Positions 1 through 6,336 of a stretch of DNA of 6,538 bases are shown here, piece by piece (the stretch's first letter is position 1; each line of letters starts with the position of its first letter). Location: positions 1 through 6,538 of the forward strand of contig JAPTVL010000343.1 in NCBI GenBank assembly GCA_028065725.1, written 5' to 3'. This stretch comes from Betaproteobacteria bacterium (GTDB lineage Bacteria; Pseudomonadota; Gammaproteobacteria; Burkholderiales; Rhodocyclaceae). Both the position numbers and the translations under genes were made by a program. Below the pieces are notes generated by a model. That model worked only from the letters and a program-made list of their open reading frames with translations. It made no database searches and was not told where the DNA came from.

Positions 1-467
1 ACAAGTCCCATGGCAGGACGGTGATGCAGCTCAGTTGGGTTGCCGCCAGTGGCAAGGAGATCGACCCCGAGCAGTGGCCTGGCTGCAAGACCGTTGGCTG
101 TGTCGTGTCGCAACGCGTGGTCGGCGACAAGGTGGCCGAACTGGAAGAGCGCTACTACATCAGCTCGCGCAAACTCACCCCCGAAGAATTGGCCAAGACC
201 GTGCGTGCGCACTGGGCCATCGAGAACAAGCTTCACTGGATGCTCGATGTCTGCTTCGGCGAGGACGACTGCATGATCCGCAAGGACAACGCACCGCAGA
301 ACCTCTCGCTGCTCAAGAAGATCGTGCTGAACCTGATTCGTGCAGACAAGACCGACACCGCCAAAACGAGTCTGCGACTCAAGCGCAAGCGGGCGGCTTG
401 GGATGACGATATCCGTATGAAAATGCTGGGAATTCATCCGTTATGACTTTCGAGTGCGATGACCCTG
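1..467 (+). mobile_element. Right end of an ISAs1-family insertion sequence (left part outside window)
   Basis: The window opens inside an ISAs1-family element whose transposase gene reads rightward and stops at 446. The element boundary is inferred at about 464-468: flgF homology on the opposite strand ends there, and the minus strand reads CAGGGTCATCGCACTCG from 467 inward, which looks like the CAGGG-type tip I associate with this family. About 20 bp separate the stop codon from the tip. The left end and one copy of the target duplication lie outside the window, so the exact boundary cannot be confirmed. Confidence 0.8.
3..446 (+). CDS. ISAs1-family transposase, C-terminal part (runs off left edge)
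   Basis: This DDE transposase of the ISAs1 family cuts and joins the ends of its own element. The frame is open to the left edge, giving 147 residues; full-length members are about 370-400, so the N-terminal domain and first catalytic aspartates lie outside the window. It begins KSHGRT, matching the family's HGR motif, followed by WPGCKTVG, YYISS and HWAIENKLHWMLDVCF, where the Glu of WAIEN should be the last catalytic acid. The end, RKRAAWDDDIRMKMLG, is also typical. GTG at 21 and ATG at 24 are in-frame codons but not the real start. No frameshift or stop is seen, so this part looks intact. Its stop abuts the stop of the convergent truncated flgF frame (441-443). Confidence 0.93.
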   Translation, partial: KSHGRTVMQLSWVAASGKEIDPEQWPGCKTVGCVVSQRVVGDKVAELEERYYISSRKLTPEELAKTVRAHWAIENKLHWMLDVCFGEDDCMIRKDNAPQNLSLLKKIVLNLIRADKTDTAKTSLRLKRKRAAWDDDIRMKMLGIHPL

Positions 468-869
468 GGTATCCGGCGGGACGGTGATGGGGCCGTTTTC
501 CCCCTGGATCGGAATGCCGCTGCTGGTTTGTAGAAGACCGTTCGCGCTGACGGCCAGATTGCCGTTCCGGGTATAGGCTTCGCGCCCGTCCGGCGTCAGC
601 AATGCAATGAACCCCTGTCCCTGCACGGCAATATCCAGCGGCCGTCCGGTCTCCTGGAGAGTGCCCGGCGTGAAGTCGCTCATCACGCTGGCGTCGACGA
701 CAAAAGCGCGGGTGGGCAGTCCCTCGCCTTCGACCGGCACCGCCCGGAAGGCGTGCATTTCCGCCCGAAACCCGGTGGTCGTTGCATTGGCCATGTTGTT
801 CGCCATCCCGGCCTGTTGCGTCAGCGCATGCGAGGCGCCGGTCATCGCGGTGTATATCACTCGATCCAT
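441..869 (-). pseudogene. flgF: Flagellar basal-body rod protein FlgF, N-terminal fragment truncated by ISAs1
   Basis: FlgF is a proximal-rod subunit of the flagellar basal body, exported by the flagellar type III apparatus and assembled in the periplasm. The frame starts MDRVIYTAMTGA and carries the rod-protein signature NNMANATTTGF at residues 24-34, then the D0/D1-like run DIAVQGQGFIAL (79-90) and AYTRNGNLAV (98-107). FlgF homology continues to about residue 135 (GPITVPPDTQ); the last seven residues, GHRTRKS, come from the end of the ISAs1 element and stop at 441. Full-length FlgF is about 245 residues, so roughly 45% is missing here and may lie beyond the element to the left. The ATG at 869 has a GAGGA ribosome site about 7 nt upstream, so the start looks real. 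A 5-bp hairpin (CGTTG-N4-CAACG, 884-897) precedes that site. flgE, the usual upstream neighbour, is absent, so the locus is atypical or rearranged. The truncated product lacks the C-terminal rod helix and is unlikely to assemble. Confidence 0.9.
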
Positions 870-923
870 GGAAAATCCTCAAGCGTTGTTAGCAACGGAC
901 ACGTGACCCCGAGCGCACCCAAA

Positions 924-1049
924 TCAAAGGGGATGTAAAAAATACTCACCCCGCCACAACAGACCGGCACCGGAAAGATGCCCCGACATCGGCGGCCCGA
1001 ATCCAAACACGAGCGCGATGACCGCCAGTAACAGCAATATTTTCGTCAC
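924..1049 (-). CDS. Candidate 41-aa single-pass membrane peptide, function unknown
   Basis: This short frame starts at GTG 1049, with GGAG six bases upstream, and ends at TGA 924. It encodes MTKILLLLAVIALVFGFGPP, then a Gly-rich stretch (MSGHLSGAGLL) and a charged/aromatic tail, WRGEYFLHPL. Residues 4-18 form a hydrophobic helix long enough to be a membrane anchor or uncleaved signal; there is no lipobox or obvious signal-peptidase site. An in-frame ATG at 1061 would add four residues (MERR) but lacks a good ribosome site. The gene lies 54 bp upstream of the truncated flgF on the same strand and could be co-transcribed with it. I do not recognise the family. Evidence for coding is the ribosome site, the clean hydrophobic profile and the lack of a better competing frame; a chance frame cannot be excluded at this length. 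Confidence 0.45.
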   Translation of the reverse strand: MTKILLLLAVIALVFGFGPPMSGHLSGAGLLWRGEYFLHPL

Positions 1050-1061
1050 GCGCCGCTCCAT

Positions 1062-1384
1062 CATTTTGCATTTTCATTAGGGCCAATGCTGGAATCCTAA
1101 TAATGCCTACCTGTTGACAAGATGACGAATAAATTACATTTGCGGAGCGAGTCAACAGGCCGGCCGCCATGTGTTTCAATCATGCAGGACGTCAGCTTGG
1201 TAGGTAGGGAGACGTTTTAGAATCGCAGCTAACCACTGCGCCATGGCTTTGATTCGGCCACCTCGAATCTAGCTGAGGCAAACTTGAGAGCAAGAAGTAG
1301 CAATGCACAGCAGAAAACACCTATCTGGCATTTTAATCCTGTTGGTTCCGGCTTCGCTTGCACCGAAGGGCTGCCAGGCGTTAA
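1062..1384. other. No convincing gene; locally AT-rich spacer
   Basis: About 320 bp between the small membrane-peptide frame and the IS66 remnant. The part around 1060-1145 is noticeably more AT-rich than the surroundings and could hold the promoter for the minus-strand small gene and flgF, but I find no pair of -35/-10 boxes with good spacing. It contains the inverted repeat at 1110-1159. Frames crossing it, such as a minus frame continuing from the IS66 fragment to 1229, do not resemble known proteins and look like junction sequence. Confidence 0.5.
1110..1159. repeat. 9-bp inverted repeat, CCTGTTGAC / GTCAACAGG, 32 bp apart
   Basis: The arms at 1110-1118 and 1151-1159 are perfect reverse complements separated by 32 bp of AT-rich sequence. 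The arrangement could be a pair of operator half-sites, the ends of a decayed small element, or chance. No open frame lies between the arms. Confidence 0.35.
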
Positions 1385-1474
1385 CGTCAGTGCTTGAACC
1401 TGCGCAAACAGCGCACGGATTAGATCGTTCTTCTCGGCGTGGCCGAGTCGGTCGAGATCGGGCAGTTCATTCAT
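1385..1474 (-). pseudogene. tnpC: IS66-family transposase TnpC, N-terminal remnant
   Basis: The minus frame from ATG 1474 reads MNELPDLDRLGHAEKNDLIR and continues ALFAQVQALT, which matches the opening of IS66-family TnpC transposases (a short helix, then KxxLIRxLFAQVQAL leading into a coiled coil). Homology stops after about 30 codons near 1385; beyond it the frame runs into unrelated sequence (LTPGSPSVQAKPEP) and ends at 1229. TnpC is normally around 500 residues, so this is under a tenth of the gene. A purine-rich ribosome site (AAGAGAGGG) precedes the ATG. No tnpA or tnpB is visible upstream (higher coordinates); the MCP gene begins only about 90 bp away. Confidence 0.7.
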
Positions 1475-1510
1475 GCCCTCTCTTATCGGCTCCGCCTGCC
1501 TGTCCTCAAA

Positions 1511-1539
1511 CCCGGAATAGCGATGCTATTCCGGCCTAC
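1511..1539 (-). repeat. REP-like palindrome with GTAG head
   Basis: On the minus strand the site reads GTAG (1539-1536), then a hairpin with a perfect 10-bp stem CCGGAATAGC / GCTATTCCGG (1534-1525 and 1521-1512) around the 3-base loop ATC. A GTAG tetranucleotide at the foot of a palindrome is the hallmark of REP elements mobilised by RAYT (TnpA-REP) transposases. It sits between the IS66 remnant and the chemoreceptor gene, 26 bp before its ribosome site. In the mcp transcript the hairpin could affect the leader or act as a weak transcription roadblock; no U-tract follows, so it is not a standard terminator for either strand. Confidence 0.55.
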
Positions 1540-1554
1540 CTGAGTAGTTATTAT

Positions 1555-1560
1555 GGGAGA
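1555..1560 (+). promoter_or_regulatory. Ribosome-binding site that decides the mcp start
   Basis: GGGAGA lies 4 bases upstream of ATG 1565. A second in-frame ATG at 1553 overlaps this site and has no ribosome site of its own, so 1565 is the preferred start. Confidence 0.6.
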
Positions 1561-1564
1561 AATC

Positions 1565-3214
1565 ATGCTTGCGAAGACCAGTTCGCGTTTGTGGCTGCTT
1601 GCCGCGTTGAGCCTGGGCAGCCTCTTGGCGTTGGGCGGGGCCGGATTTTTCGGCCTGCATTACCTGCACGGCGGCTTGCGCTCGGCGCTCGAAACCGAGG
1701 GGCGGCAGATGGAGATACTGGTCGCCCTGGAGCACGCGCAGACGCACTTGCACAGCCAGATGATCGGCTGGAAGAACATCCTGTTGCGCGGCCACGACAA
1801 GGCAACGTTCAACCGCCACGTGGCCGATTTCGAGCGCGAGGAGAAACAGGTGCAGGCCTTTCTCGCCAAGGGCGCCGAATTGATGGATGCGCAGCGGATG
1901 GCGACGGACGAAGTGCGCGACCTGCTGGCAACGCATCGCGCCATCGGCGAGAAGTACCGCAAGGCGCTGGCAACCTTCGATCCGTCGAATCACCTCGCCG
2001 GGCATGCGGTAGACGACCTGGTCGCGGGGATCGAAACCGGACCGTTGGCCAAGACCGAGGCCTTGCTGCAGAAGATCGAGAACCACGCGCGCAGCGTCGC
2101 CGCCGAAACCATGGCCCAGAGCGACGACCTTTACGGGGGGACCCTGCGCGTCTTCGGCATCCTCATCGCCCTGGGCGGCGGTCTTTCGCTGGCGGTGTCC
2201 TACGCGATCATCCGCAGTCTGCTGCGGCAATTGGGCGGCGAGCCCGCCGAAGCGGCGGCGATCGCGCGGCGCATCGCCGAGGGCGACCTCGCCTTTCAAG
2301 TCCAGACGTTGCCGGGCGATGCCGACAGCCTGATGGCGTCCATGCTGCGCATGCAGACGAGCATTCGGGACGCCGTCGGCCAGGTACGGCGCGGTGCCGA
2401 TGCCCTGCTGATGTCGGCGCAGCAGCTTGCCGCGGCCAGCCGCGGGGTGGCCGCCAGTTCGGCGGAACAGGCGCAGGCGGCGTCGAACACGACGCAGGCG
2501 GTCGAGCAGATCACACAGCGCATCGGGCAGATCTCCGCAAGCGCGATGGACGCCGAGAGCATCGCCGCGCGCTCGGGATCCTTGTCTTCCGAAGGCGAGC
2601 GCATCGTCCTGGATGCCGCCAGGGAGATGGAGCAAATCGCCGCTACGGTGCAGCAGGCGGCATCGAGCGTGCAGCAACTCGGCGACGATTCAAAGCAGAT
2701 TTTCGCCATTGTCAGTGTCATACGGGAGATCGCGGACCAGACGAACCTGCTGGCCTTGAACGCGGCGATCGAGGCGGCCCGCGCCGGCGAACAGGGCCGA
2801 GGTTTCGCCGTCGTCGCCGATGAGGTCAGGAAGCTCGCCGAACGAACCACGCAATCGACGCAGGAAATCACCGACATGATCAAAGGCGTCGAGGCCCTGA
2901 CGGCCCGCGCCGTCGACGGCATGGACACCGGCACGAAGCGTGTCGGCGCCGGGGTGGAGAAGGCGGGCGAGGCGGCGCGTTCGATGGCCGACATGCGGCA
3001 GGGGTCGGCGGACGTCATCGTCGCCGTCGGCGCGATCTCGTCGACCCTGGCCGAGCAGCGGCAGGCCTCCGGGGCGGTGGCCGAAAACGTCGAACAGATC
3101 GCCCAGTTGTCGCGGCGCAACAGCCAGGCGGTGGAAGACATCGCCGACGCGGCGCGCCAGTTGGAATCGCTCGCGTCCAATCTGCAACAAGCCACGGCGA
3201 AATTCCTCGTTTAG
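1565..3214 (+). CDS. Methyl-accepting chemotaxis protein (transmembrane chemoreceptor)
   Basis: A complete chemoreceptor of 549 residues that should sense a periplasmic or membrane cue and control CheA through CheW at the inner membrane. Order of parts: short cytoplasmic tail; TM1 about 9-34 ([20 protein letters not shown]); a periplasmic, mostly helical ligand region about 35-194 containing the run [21 protein letters not shown]2 about 195-217; HAMP linker about 214-267 ([14 protein letters not shown]); then a long coiled coil. The hairpin tip reads [20 protein letters not shown] (387-406) followed by [20 protein letters not shown], the strongly conserved CheA/CheW contact zone. Gln/Glu/Ala-rich heptads on both sides offer methylation sites. 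There is no C-terminal CheR-binding pentapeptide; it ends ATAKFLV. The ligand cannot be deduced. IS66 fragments lie on both sides and no chemotaxis genes adjoin it, so it is an orphan receptor. The reading frame shows no damage. Confidence 0.95.
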   Translation: MLAKTSSRLWLLAALSLGSLLALGGAGFFGLHYLHGGLRSALETEGRQMEILVALEHAQTHLHSQMIGWKNILLRGHDKATFNRHVADFEREEKQVQAFLAKGAELMDAQRMATDEVRDLLATHRAIGEKYRKALATFDPSNHLAGHAVDDLVAGIETGPLAKTEALLQKIENHARSVAAETMAQSDDLYGGTLRVFGILIALGGGLSLAVSYAIIRSLLRQLGGEPAEAAAIARRIAEGDLAFQVQTLPGDADSLMASMLRMQTSIRDAVGQVRRGADALLMSAQQLAAASRGVAASSAEQAQAASNTTQAVEQITQRIGQISASAMDAESIAARSGSLSSEGERIVLDAAREMEQIAATVQQAASSVQQLGDDSKQIFAIVSVIREIADQTNLLALNAAIEAARAGEQGRGFAVVADEVRKLAERTTQSTQEITDMIKGVEALTARAVDGMDTGTKRVGAGVEKAGEAARSMADMRQGSADVIVAVGAISSTLAEQRQASGAVAENVEQIAQLSRRNSQAVEDIADAARQLESLASNLQQATAKFLV

Positions 3215-3259
3215 CCGATCGCCGCCGGCGCGCCGCCATACAAGAAGGGAGACACAGCC

Positions 3260-3349
3260 ATGCACGAGCACCACCCGATCACCGACCCCGTCTGCGGCAT
3301 GACCGTCAAGCCGGAATCGCCGCACCGCTTCGATCACGCCGGCCGCGAG
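3260..3349 (+). pseudogene. CopA-like copper P-type ATPase N-terminus (YHS-type motif), 30-codon remnant
   Basis: A real-looking start: AAGGGAGA lies about 8 bases before ATG 3260, 45 bp after the mcp stop. The peptide starts with a His cluster (MHEHH) and DPVCGMTVKPESPHRFDHAG, the metal-binding YHS-type motif found at the N-terminus of many copper-translocating P-type ATPases (also in stand-alone YHS proteins). Homology breaks after residue 30, where the expected Y.FCS..C half of the domain is replaced by sequence antisense to an IS66 transposase. The open frame continues by chance to 3670 (136 codons), but the part after residue 30 is not an evolved protein. The rest of the ATPase is absent from the window. 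Cys12 could still bind metal, but the second cysteine pair is lost, so function is unlikely. Confidence 0.72.
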
Positions 3350-3571
3350 CCCGCGTTTGCCGGAAGGCGGTGCGCGCGGATTGGCTGCCTCGCCGTCCGC
3401 GAGAATGGCGTCGTAATCCTTGCGGCAGGACGCAAGGCGTTCGGGCGTCAGCACGCCGCCGGCCTGATCGACCTCATGGCAAGCGGCGACCAGCAGTTCG
3501 ATCAGGCGGTTGGCCCAAGCCTGCCCCATCTCCTCGAAGGCGTAGGTCAGTTCCCGCAGGTGATGGGCGTT
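3350..3571 (-). pseudogene. tnpC: IS66-family transposase TnpC, internal/C-terminal remnant
   Basis: Read on the minus strand this 74-codon block gives SNAHHLRELTYAFEEMGQAW within its first codons, then ANRLIELLVAACHEVDQAGG, LTPERLASCRKDYDAILADG and ANPRAPPSGKRG. The HHLREL...WA...LL pattern and the Y..IL..GE..NP.P..GKRG end are characteristic of the catalytic-to-C-terminal part of IS66 TnpC. The frame breaks just upstream of AAC 3571 (a stop codon, TGA, lies three codons earlier) and at GGG 3350, where CopA-like sequence on the other strand begins. The following PFDNN/AER region expected in a full copy is missing. The two breakpoints show the fragment was produced by rearrangement or deletion rather than simple decay. 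Confidence 0.8.
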
Positions 3572-3642
3572 ACTACCTCATATTTCAACAATTATTTTTC
3601 CATCTGCCCGACAGTTGGTCAGGTGAACTACGGGAAGCGCCA

Positions 3643-4896
3643 ATGGACGCTAACGTCAACGAGCATCTGATCTCTTTTATGACCAGCCTGGCCATCGGCC
3701 TTCTGATCGGGGTTGAGCGTGAACGCGCCGGTTCGGCAATGGGGTTACGAACTTCGGCCTTGGCCGCGCTGTTCGGCTCCATCGCCGCCCTCGTCGGCCA
3801 GAGCGTCGGGGCGCCGTGGTTTCTCCCTGCCGCCTTGCTGGCCATGACGGGCATCATGGTTTTCGGTCAGACCGCGACCGGGGAGAGCGAGAGCCACGCT
3901 GGCCCCACCACACGAATGGCCATCCTGCTTTCGTTTACCCTCGGAGCGATGGTTTGGCTCGGCCACGGTCGTTATGCTGTTATGCTAGCCATTGCTGCCG
4001 CAGCGCTGCTCCATTTCAAGGCCGAACTGCGCGGCTTGAGTTCACGGATTACTTCCCGCGACCTGGTGTCGATCCTGCAGTTCGCTGCGCTGAGTTTTAT
4101 CGTGCTGCCGCTCCTGCCCAACGTCGGTTATGGACCCTATGGCGCTTTCAATCCTCACCACGTCTGGATGATGGTCGTCCTGATATCCGGCTTGAGCCTC
4201 GCCGGCTATTTGGCCATGCGTGCGGTCGGAGATCGCTTTGGCCCGCCCTTGCTCGGTCTGCTGGGAGGACTGGTGTCGAGCACCGCGACTACCCTGGTGT
4301 ACGCCCGTCATGCCCGCCAGACGCCGACCATGGCGCTGACGTCGTCGATCGTCATTCTCATGGCCAATCTGGTCTTGTCCGTGCGCCTGGGCATGATCGC
4401 CGTTGCCATCGCGCCCTCCTTGATGGCGACCCTTTGGCCAGTGTTGGTCGGCAACCTGGTGGCAGGCGGCTTGGCGGTACTGTTCGTCTGGCATCGTTCG
4501 CGGACGGGGGGGCCACTTCTTTTGCCGGAAGTTGCCAATCCGACCGAGTTACGGGTTGCGCTGAGCTTCGGTGCGATGTATGCCATCATTTTACTTTTAG
4601 CCTCGTGGCTGTCCGATTGGGCGGGAACCCGCGGGCTCTACCTGGCGTCCGCCGTGTCCGGGCTGACCGAACTTGATGCCATCGCATTGTCGACCCTGCG
4701 CCTGTTTGGGAATGGGAAACTGGGCGCCGAGGTAGCCGCTAACGCGATCGGCCTGGCGATTCTCTCTAACCTGTGCTTCAAAACTGGCCTCCTCGCCTGG
4801 GTCGCAGGGCGCGACTTCCTGTTGCGCTGCCTGCCTGGGATGATGGCTATCGGGATAGGCATTGCAATCGGCATGGGGTGGGTTGGCTATGCTTGA
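3643..4896 (+). CDS. MgtC/SapB-family integral membrane protein with DUF4010 domain
   Basis: A complete 417-residue polytopic inner-membrane protein. The N-terminal MgtC-like part has SLAIGLLIGVERERAG (residues 15-30) followed by GLRTSALAALFGSIAALVG, matching the GxxxGxERE...LRT pattern of MgtC/SapB proteins. The larger C-terminal DUF4010 part contains GYLAMRAVGDRFGPPLLGLL, GGLVSSTATTLVYARHARQ (about 208-226) and GLYLASAVSGLTELDAIALS (331-350). I count about ten to twelve hydrophobic segments. MgtC itself is linked to magnesium limitation and ATP-synthase modulation, but the role of the two-domain family is unknown; transport is only a guess. Start: ATG 3643 has GGGAAG five bases upstream; the frame is open back to 3370, but that stretch is antisense to the IS66 remnant. 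An AT-rich tract at 3571-3600 immediately follows the IS66 breakpoint and may supply the promoter. No operon partner adjoins it. Confidence 0.9.
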   Translation: MDANVNEHLISFMTSLAIGLLIGVERERAGSAMGLRTSALAALFGSIAALVGQSVGAPWFLPAALLAMTGIMVFGQTATGESESHAGPTTRMAILLSFTLGAMVWLGHGRYAVMLAIAAAALLHFKAELRGLSSRITSRDLVSILQFAALSFIVLPLLPNVGYGPYGAFNPHHVWMMVVLISGLSLAGYLAMRAVGDRFGPPLLGLLGGLVSSTATTLVYARHARQTPTMALTSSIVILMANLVLSVRLGMIAVAIAPSLMATLWPVLVGNLVAGGLAVLFVWHRSRTGGPLLLPEVANPTELRVALSFGAMYAIILLLASWLSDWAGTRGLYLASAVSGLTELDAIALSTLRLFGNGKLGAEVAANAIGLAILSNLCFKTGLLAWVAGRDFLLRCLPGMMAIGIGIAIGMGWVGYA

Positions 4897-4992
4897 CCAA
4901 TCTCTCGTGTAGTTACGGCTTGCAGCTCTTCCTACGGCTCTGCGCCATGTCCGCTGATCTAAAGGGTGCTGTGCTACGCAAGCTGGGTGATG

Positions 4993-5002
4993 AGCCAAGA
5001 TG
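4993..5002 (+). repeat. Target-site duplication of the IS4 element, left copy
   Basis: AGCCAAGATG directly precedes the left terminal repeat and is repeated exactly at 6352-6361 beyond the right terminal repeat. Ten bases fits the 10-12 bp duplications typical of the IS4 family. Both copies are identical, which points to a fairly recent insertion with no later recombination across the ends. Confidence 0.9.
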
Positions 5003-5017
5003 CAATGCTCTCAACTT
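5003..5017 (+). repeat. IS4-element terminal inverted repeat, left
   Basis: CAATGCTCTCAACTT; a perfect 15-bp match to the reverse complement of 6337-6351. It includes the last codon and stop (5011-5013) of the transposase. Confidence 0.92.
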
Positions 5018-6120
5018 AACGCTCCCTTATAGGACATATGCAAATGTGGCTTGCTTCGGGGCGGTCGTGGGTAGCTTCTGCCTGGCTGGATGCGGCATCG
5101 ACTGCGGCCCATGGCGGCCAGGGTATCGGGCAATGCCGCCCATGCCTGAGCGATGCCGAGCAGGCACCCGGCGAGGATGGGCTTGAGTGCGCCGAATGCG
5201 TAGGTTCGATTCGGGCGGGAGCCGGTCTGGATGGCGTCGTCGGTGCCGCTGCCGCTGAGCAGTGCGCACAGGTTGTCGGCCAGGATCTTGGCGGCGAAGT
5301 CCTGCTGCAGGGCGAGGTAGTTCAACCCCGTCGTGGCCTCGAGGCGCAGACGATGCTTGATGCGCTTGAAGGCCTCCTCGACGCGCCAGCGCTGGTGATA
5401 GAGCGCGCTGAACTGCGCGGCCGGATACGACTGGGCATCGAGCAGGTTGGTCATCAGGACGCGGATCTGGCCGTTCGGAGCGATGTTGCGGATCAGGCGC
5501 ACGGTGGTGGCGGTGCGGGCCAGATCGAACGTGCTGGCATCGCGTGCGGTGGGCGGCGACAGTGTGACCACGCGCTCGGCCTCGTTCGAGCGTCGGAAGT
5601 CGGCGACGCAACGCCAGCCGCTGGCATCGACGCGCAGACAGAAGGCCATGCCGTGTTGCGCCAGCGTCGCTGCCATGGTGTTGCCGACGTAACCTCGGTC
5701 GAGCACGAGCAGATCCTGCGCCGGATCGAGTGCGTCGAGCGCCTCGAACAGCATCTGCCGCTCCGAGCCGTCGGCCGGATGCAGACTGGCGTGCAGCGTG
5801 AGTTCGGTGCCCGGCAGAAACAAGGCAAACGCGTAGTGGTCCGCCGTCAGTGCGGCCGTCTTGCGTGTCGACACACGCAGGCGCGACGCATCAGCCGCCA
5901 CCACGCGGCGGCCATTCCAGCGTGCCGCCTCTATGTGCGGGCGCGCCAGGTGCAGCAGGTGCGCACTGGCCAATTCGAACAGCCGGCCCGAAAACCCCTG
6001 GCGGGCCTTGCTGAAGGCCTGTGCGCTGACCTCGCGGATCCGCCCGGGCACCGCATGCAGGCGACCGAAAAAGGCGTCGAGTTCGGCTTGAACGCTCGCG
6101 CACATGCCCGAGATCATCAT
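5011..6120 (-). CDS. IS4-family DDE transposase, probably frameshifted near its N-terminus
   Basis: Cut-and-paste transposase of the IS4 group. From ATG 6120 it is 369 residues. The catalytic acids are D77 (VVAADASRL), D141 (LLVLDRGYVG) and E248; the last lies in an exact IS4 YREK signature, Y241-x2-R244-x3-E248-x6-K255 (YHQRWRVEEAFKRIK). However, homologous coding sequence continues upstream of ATG 6120 in the same frame as far as 6258 (HESLLSEFADFLLDPALAEQ, then VRFRPGAFTRDRKLTLPRLA) with no ATG, GTG or TTG. The likely original start, ATG 6262, is one base out of frame, and the in-frame codon at 6261-6259 is a stop. Removing one base near 6250-6253 (for example one A of the AATA run) would give a 416-residue protein. 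All catalytic residues remain in the 369-residue form, but it lacks the first 47 residues, so activity is doubtful without recoding or internal initiation. Confidence 0.88.
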   Translation of the reverse strand: MMISGMCASVQAELDAFFGRLHAVPGRIREVSAQAFSKARQGFSGRLFELASAHLLHLARPHIEAARWNGRRVVAADASRLRVSTRKTAALTADHYAFALFLPGTELTLHASLHPADGSERQMLFEALDALDPAQDLLVLDRGYVGNTMAATLAQHGMAFCLRVDASGWRCVADFRRSNEAERVVTLSPPTARDASTFDLARTATTVRLIRNIAPNGQIRVLMTNLLDAQSYPAAQFSALYHQRWRVEEAFKRIKHRLRLEATTGLNYLALQQDFAAKILADNLCALLSGSGTDDAIQTGSRPNRTYAFGALKPILAGCLLGIAQAWAALPDTLAAMGRSRCRIQPGRSYPRPPRSKPHLHMSYKGALS

Positions 6121-6336
6121 GGCCGCCAGGCGCGGCAGGGTGAGCTTGCGATCGCGGGTGAAGGCCCCAGGCCGAAAACGTACCTGCTCGGCCAGCGCGG
6201 GGTCGAGCAGAAAGTCAGCGAACTCGGACAGCAGCGACTCGTGGTCGAGTATTCGAGTTCATATTGTCTATTTATCAATGACTTAACGAACGCCATTTTA
6301 CCCGTTTCCCATAGGGTTCACAAGGGCTATAAGCTA

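Noticed and set aside
1230..1262. Possible tRNA-like D-arm on the minus strand (GCGCAGTGGTTAGCTG)
   Set aside because: No matching acceptor stem, no anticodon stem and no GGTTCGA-type T-arm could be assembled.
1475..1500. Exact sigma-28 -10 box GCCGATAA on the minus strand, near a chemoreceptor gene
   Set aside because: It points away from mcp, and 15 bases upstream there is no TAAA-like -35 element; it lies just before the dead IS66 start.
1526..2677. Long minus-strand frames opposite the chemoreceptor, including 2296-3195 and 2690-3529
   Set aside because: They are antisense shadows of the well-supported mcp gene. Only the beginning of the 3529 frame (3350-3529) is meaningful, as an IS66 TnpC remnant.
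1303..2823. Long plus-strand frame (506 codons) starting MHSRKHLSGILILLVPAS, with a signal-peptide-like N-terminus
   Set aside because: It crosses the IS66 remnant antisense and then runs out of frame through the chemoreceptor gene; the composition becomes Arg-rich, typical of a GC-rich shadow frame. The possible lipobox cysteine lacks the right -3 and -1 residues.
3215..3240. GC-rich palindrome-like stretch after the mcp stop as a terminator
   Set aside because: It is a run of CG-rich trinucleotides without a distinct stem-loop and has no T-tract; a terminator call is not supported.
3370..3642. Upstream extension of the MgtC/DUF4010 frame to 3370
   Set aside because: The extension is antisense to the IS66 remnant and Arg/Pro-rich; ATG 3643 has a ribosome site and begins the family's N-terminal motif.
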